From NCBI GenBank assembly GCA_031180665.1, contig JAPSLP010000011.1, positions 80,253 through 144,252 on the forward strand: a stretch of DNA of 64,000 nucleotides, in the 5' to 3' direction. The notes under the pieces were generated by a model. The model saw only the letters and a program-made list of their open reading frames with translations, ran no database searches and was not told the DNA's origin. This stretch comes from Cupriavidus sp. (lineage in GTDB: Bacteria; Pseudomonadota; Gammaproteobacteria; Burkholderiales; Burkholderiaceae). Of the stretch, positions 63,574-64,000 are shown one piece after another. Made by a program: the position numbers and the translations under genes. The first letter of the stretch is position 1. Every line of letters begins with the position of its first letter.

Positions 63574-64000
63574 ATGACCCGCAATGATTTGCTCGATCGT
63601 CTCGCCACCACGCAAGCCTCGGCGCTGGAGACCATGGGCCTCGGGCTGGTGCCGATGGTGGTCGAGCAGTCCGGTCGGGGCGAGCGCGCCTATGACATCT
63701 ATTCGCGCCTGCTGAAGGAGCGCCTGGTGTTCATGGTGGGCGAAGTCAACGACCAGACCGCCAATCTGGTGATCGCGCAGCTGCTGTTCCTGGAGAGCGA
63801 GAATCCCGACAAGGATGTCTTCCTCTACATCAACTCGCCGGGCGGTTCGGTATCGGCCGGTCTGGCGGTGTATGACACGATGCAGTTCATCAAGCCGGAC
63901 GTGTCGACGCTGTGCATGGGCATGGCCGCCAGCATGGGCGCGTTCCTGCTGGCCGCCGGCGCCAAGGGCAAGCGCCTGGCGCTGCCCAACTCGCGGATCA
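63574..64000 (+). CDS. clpP: ATP-dependent Clp protease proteolytic subunit (partial, runs off right edge)
   Basis: Manual translation [60 protein letters not shown]...[20 protein letters not shown]...[21 protein letters not shown]. Confidence 0.96.
   Translation, partial: MTRNDLLDRLATTQASALETMGLGLVPMVVEQSGRGERAYDIYSRLLKERLVFMVGEVNDQTANLVIAQLLFLESENPDKDVFLYINSPGGSVSAGLAVYDTMQFIKPDVSTLCMGMAASMGAFLLAAGAKGKRLALPNSRI

Overview
GC-rich (~65-68% by eye) betaproteobacterial chromosome segment, Cupriavidus-like. The gene order dinG-bamD | rluD-pgeF | phaC-phaA-phaB-phaR-rimO-bktB and the close match of the PHA proteins to remembered C. necator sequences support this. Most of the window is core genome: tex, PHA biosynthesis, a TonB receptor/ABC cassette, a TonB siderophore receptor with PepSY genes, serB, argE, mfd, ispDF, ahpC/ahpD-like, an OmpR/EnvZ-type pair, hopanoid genes hpnCDE, an RND pump, tRNA-Leu(UAG), rlmJ, mnmC, tig and clpP. 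The most unusual content is two related proteins with F-box-like N-termini and helical-repeat-like bodies. One runs off the left edge (1-799, minus) and is missing from the ORF track. The other (56728-58095, minus) sits just beyond tRNA-Leu and a degenerate copy of that tRNA's 3' end including CCA, which suggests an old tRNA-targeted insertion. Other points: a 9-bp repeat array directly after a stop codon, several in-frame short repeats inside conserved genes (dinG, phaC, ispD, hpnE, mfd), three copies of a dispersed inverted-repeat element, and a well-formed promoter-plus-palindrome ahead of the RND pump. All calls are from reading the sequence and supplied ORFs; no database search was run.
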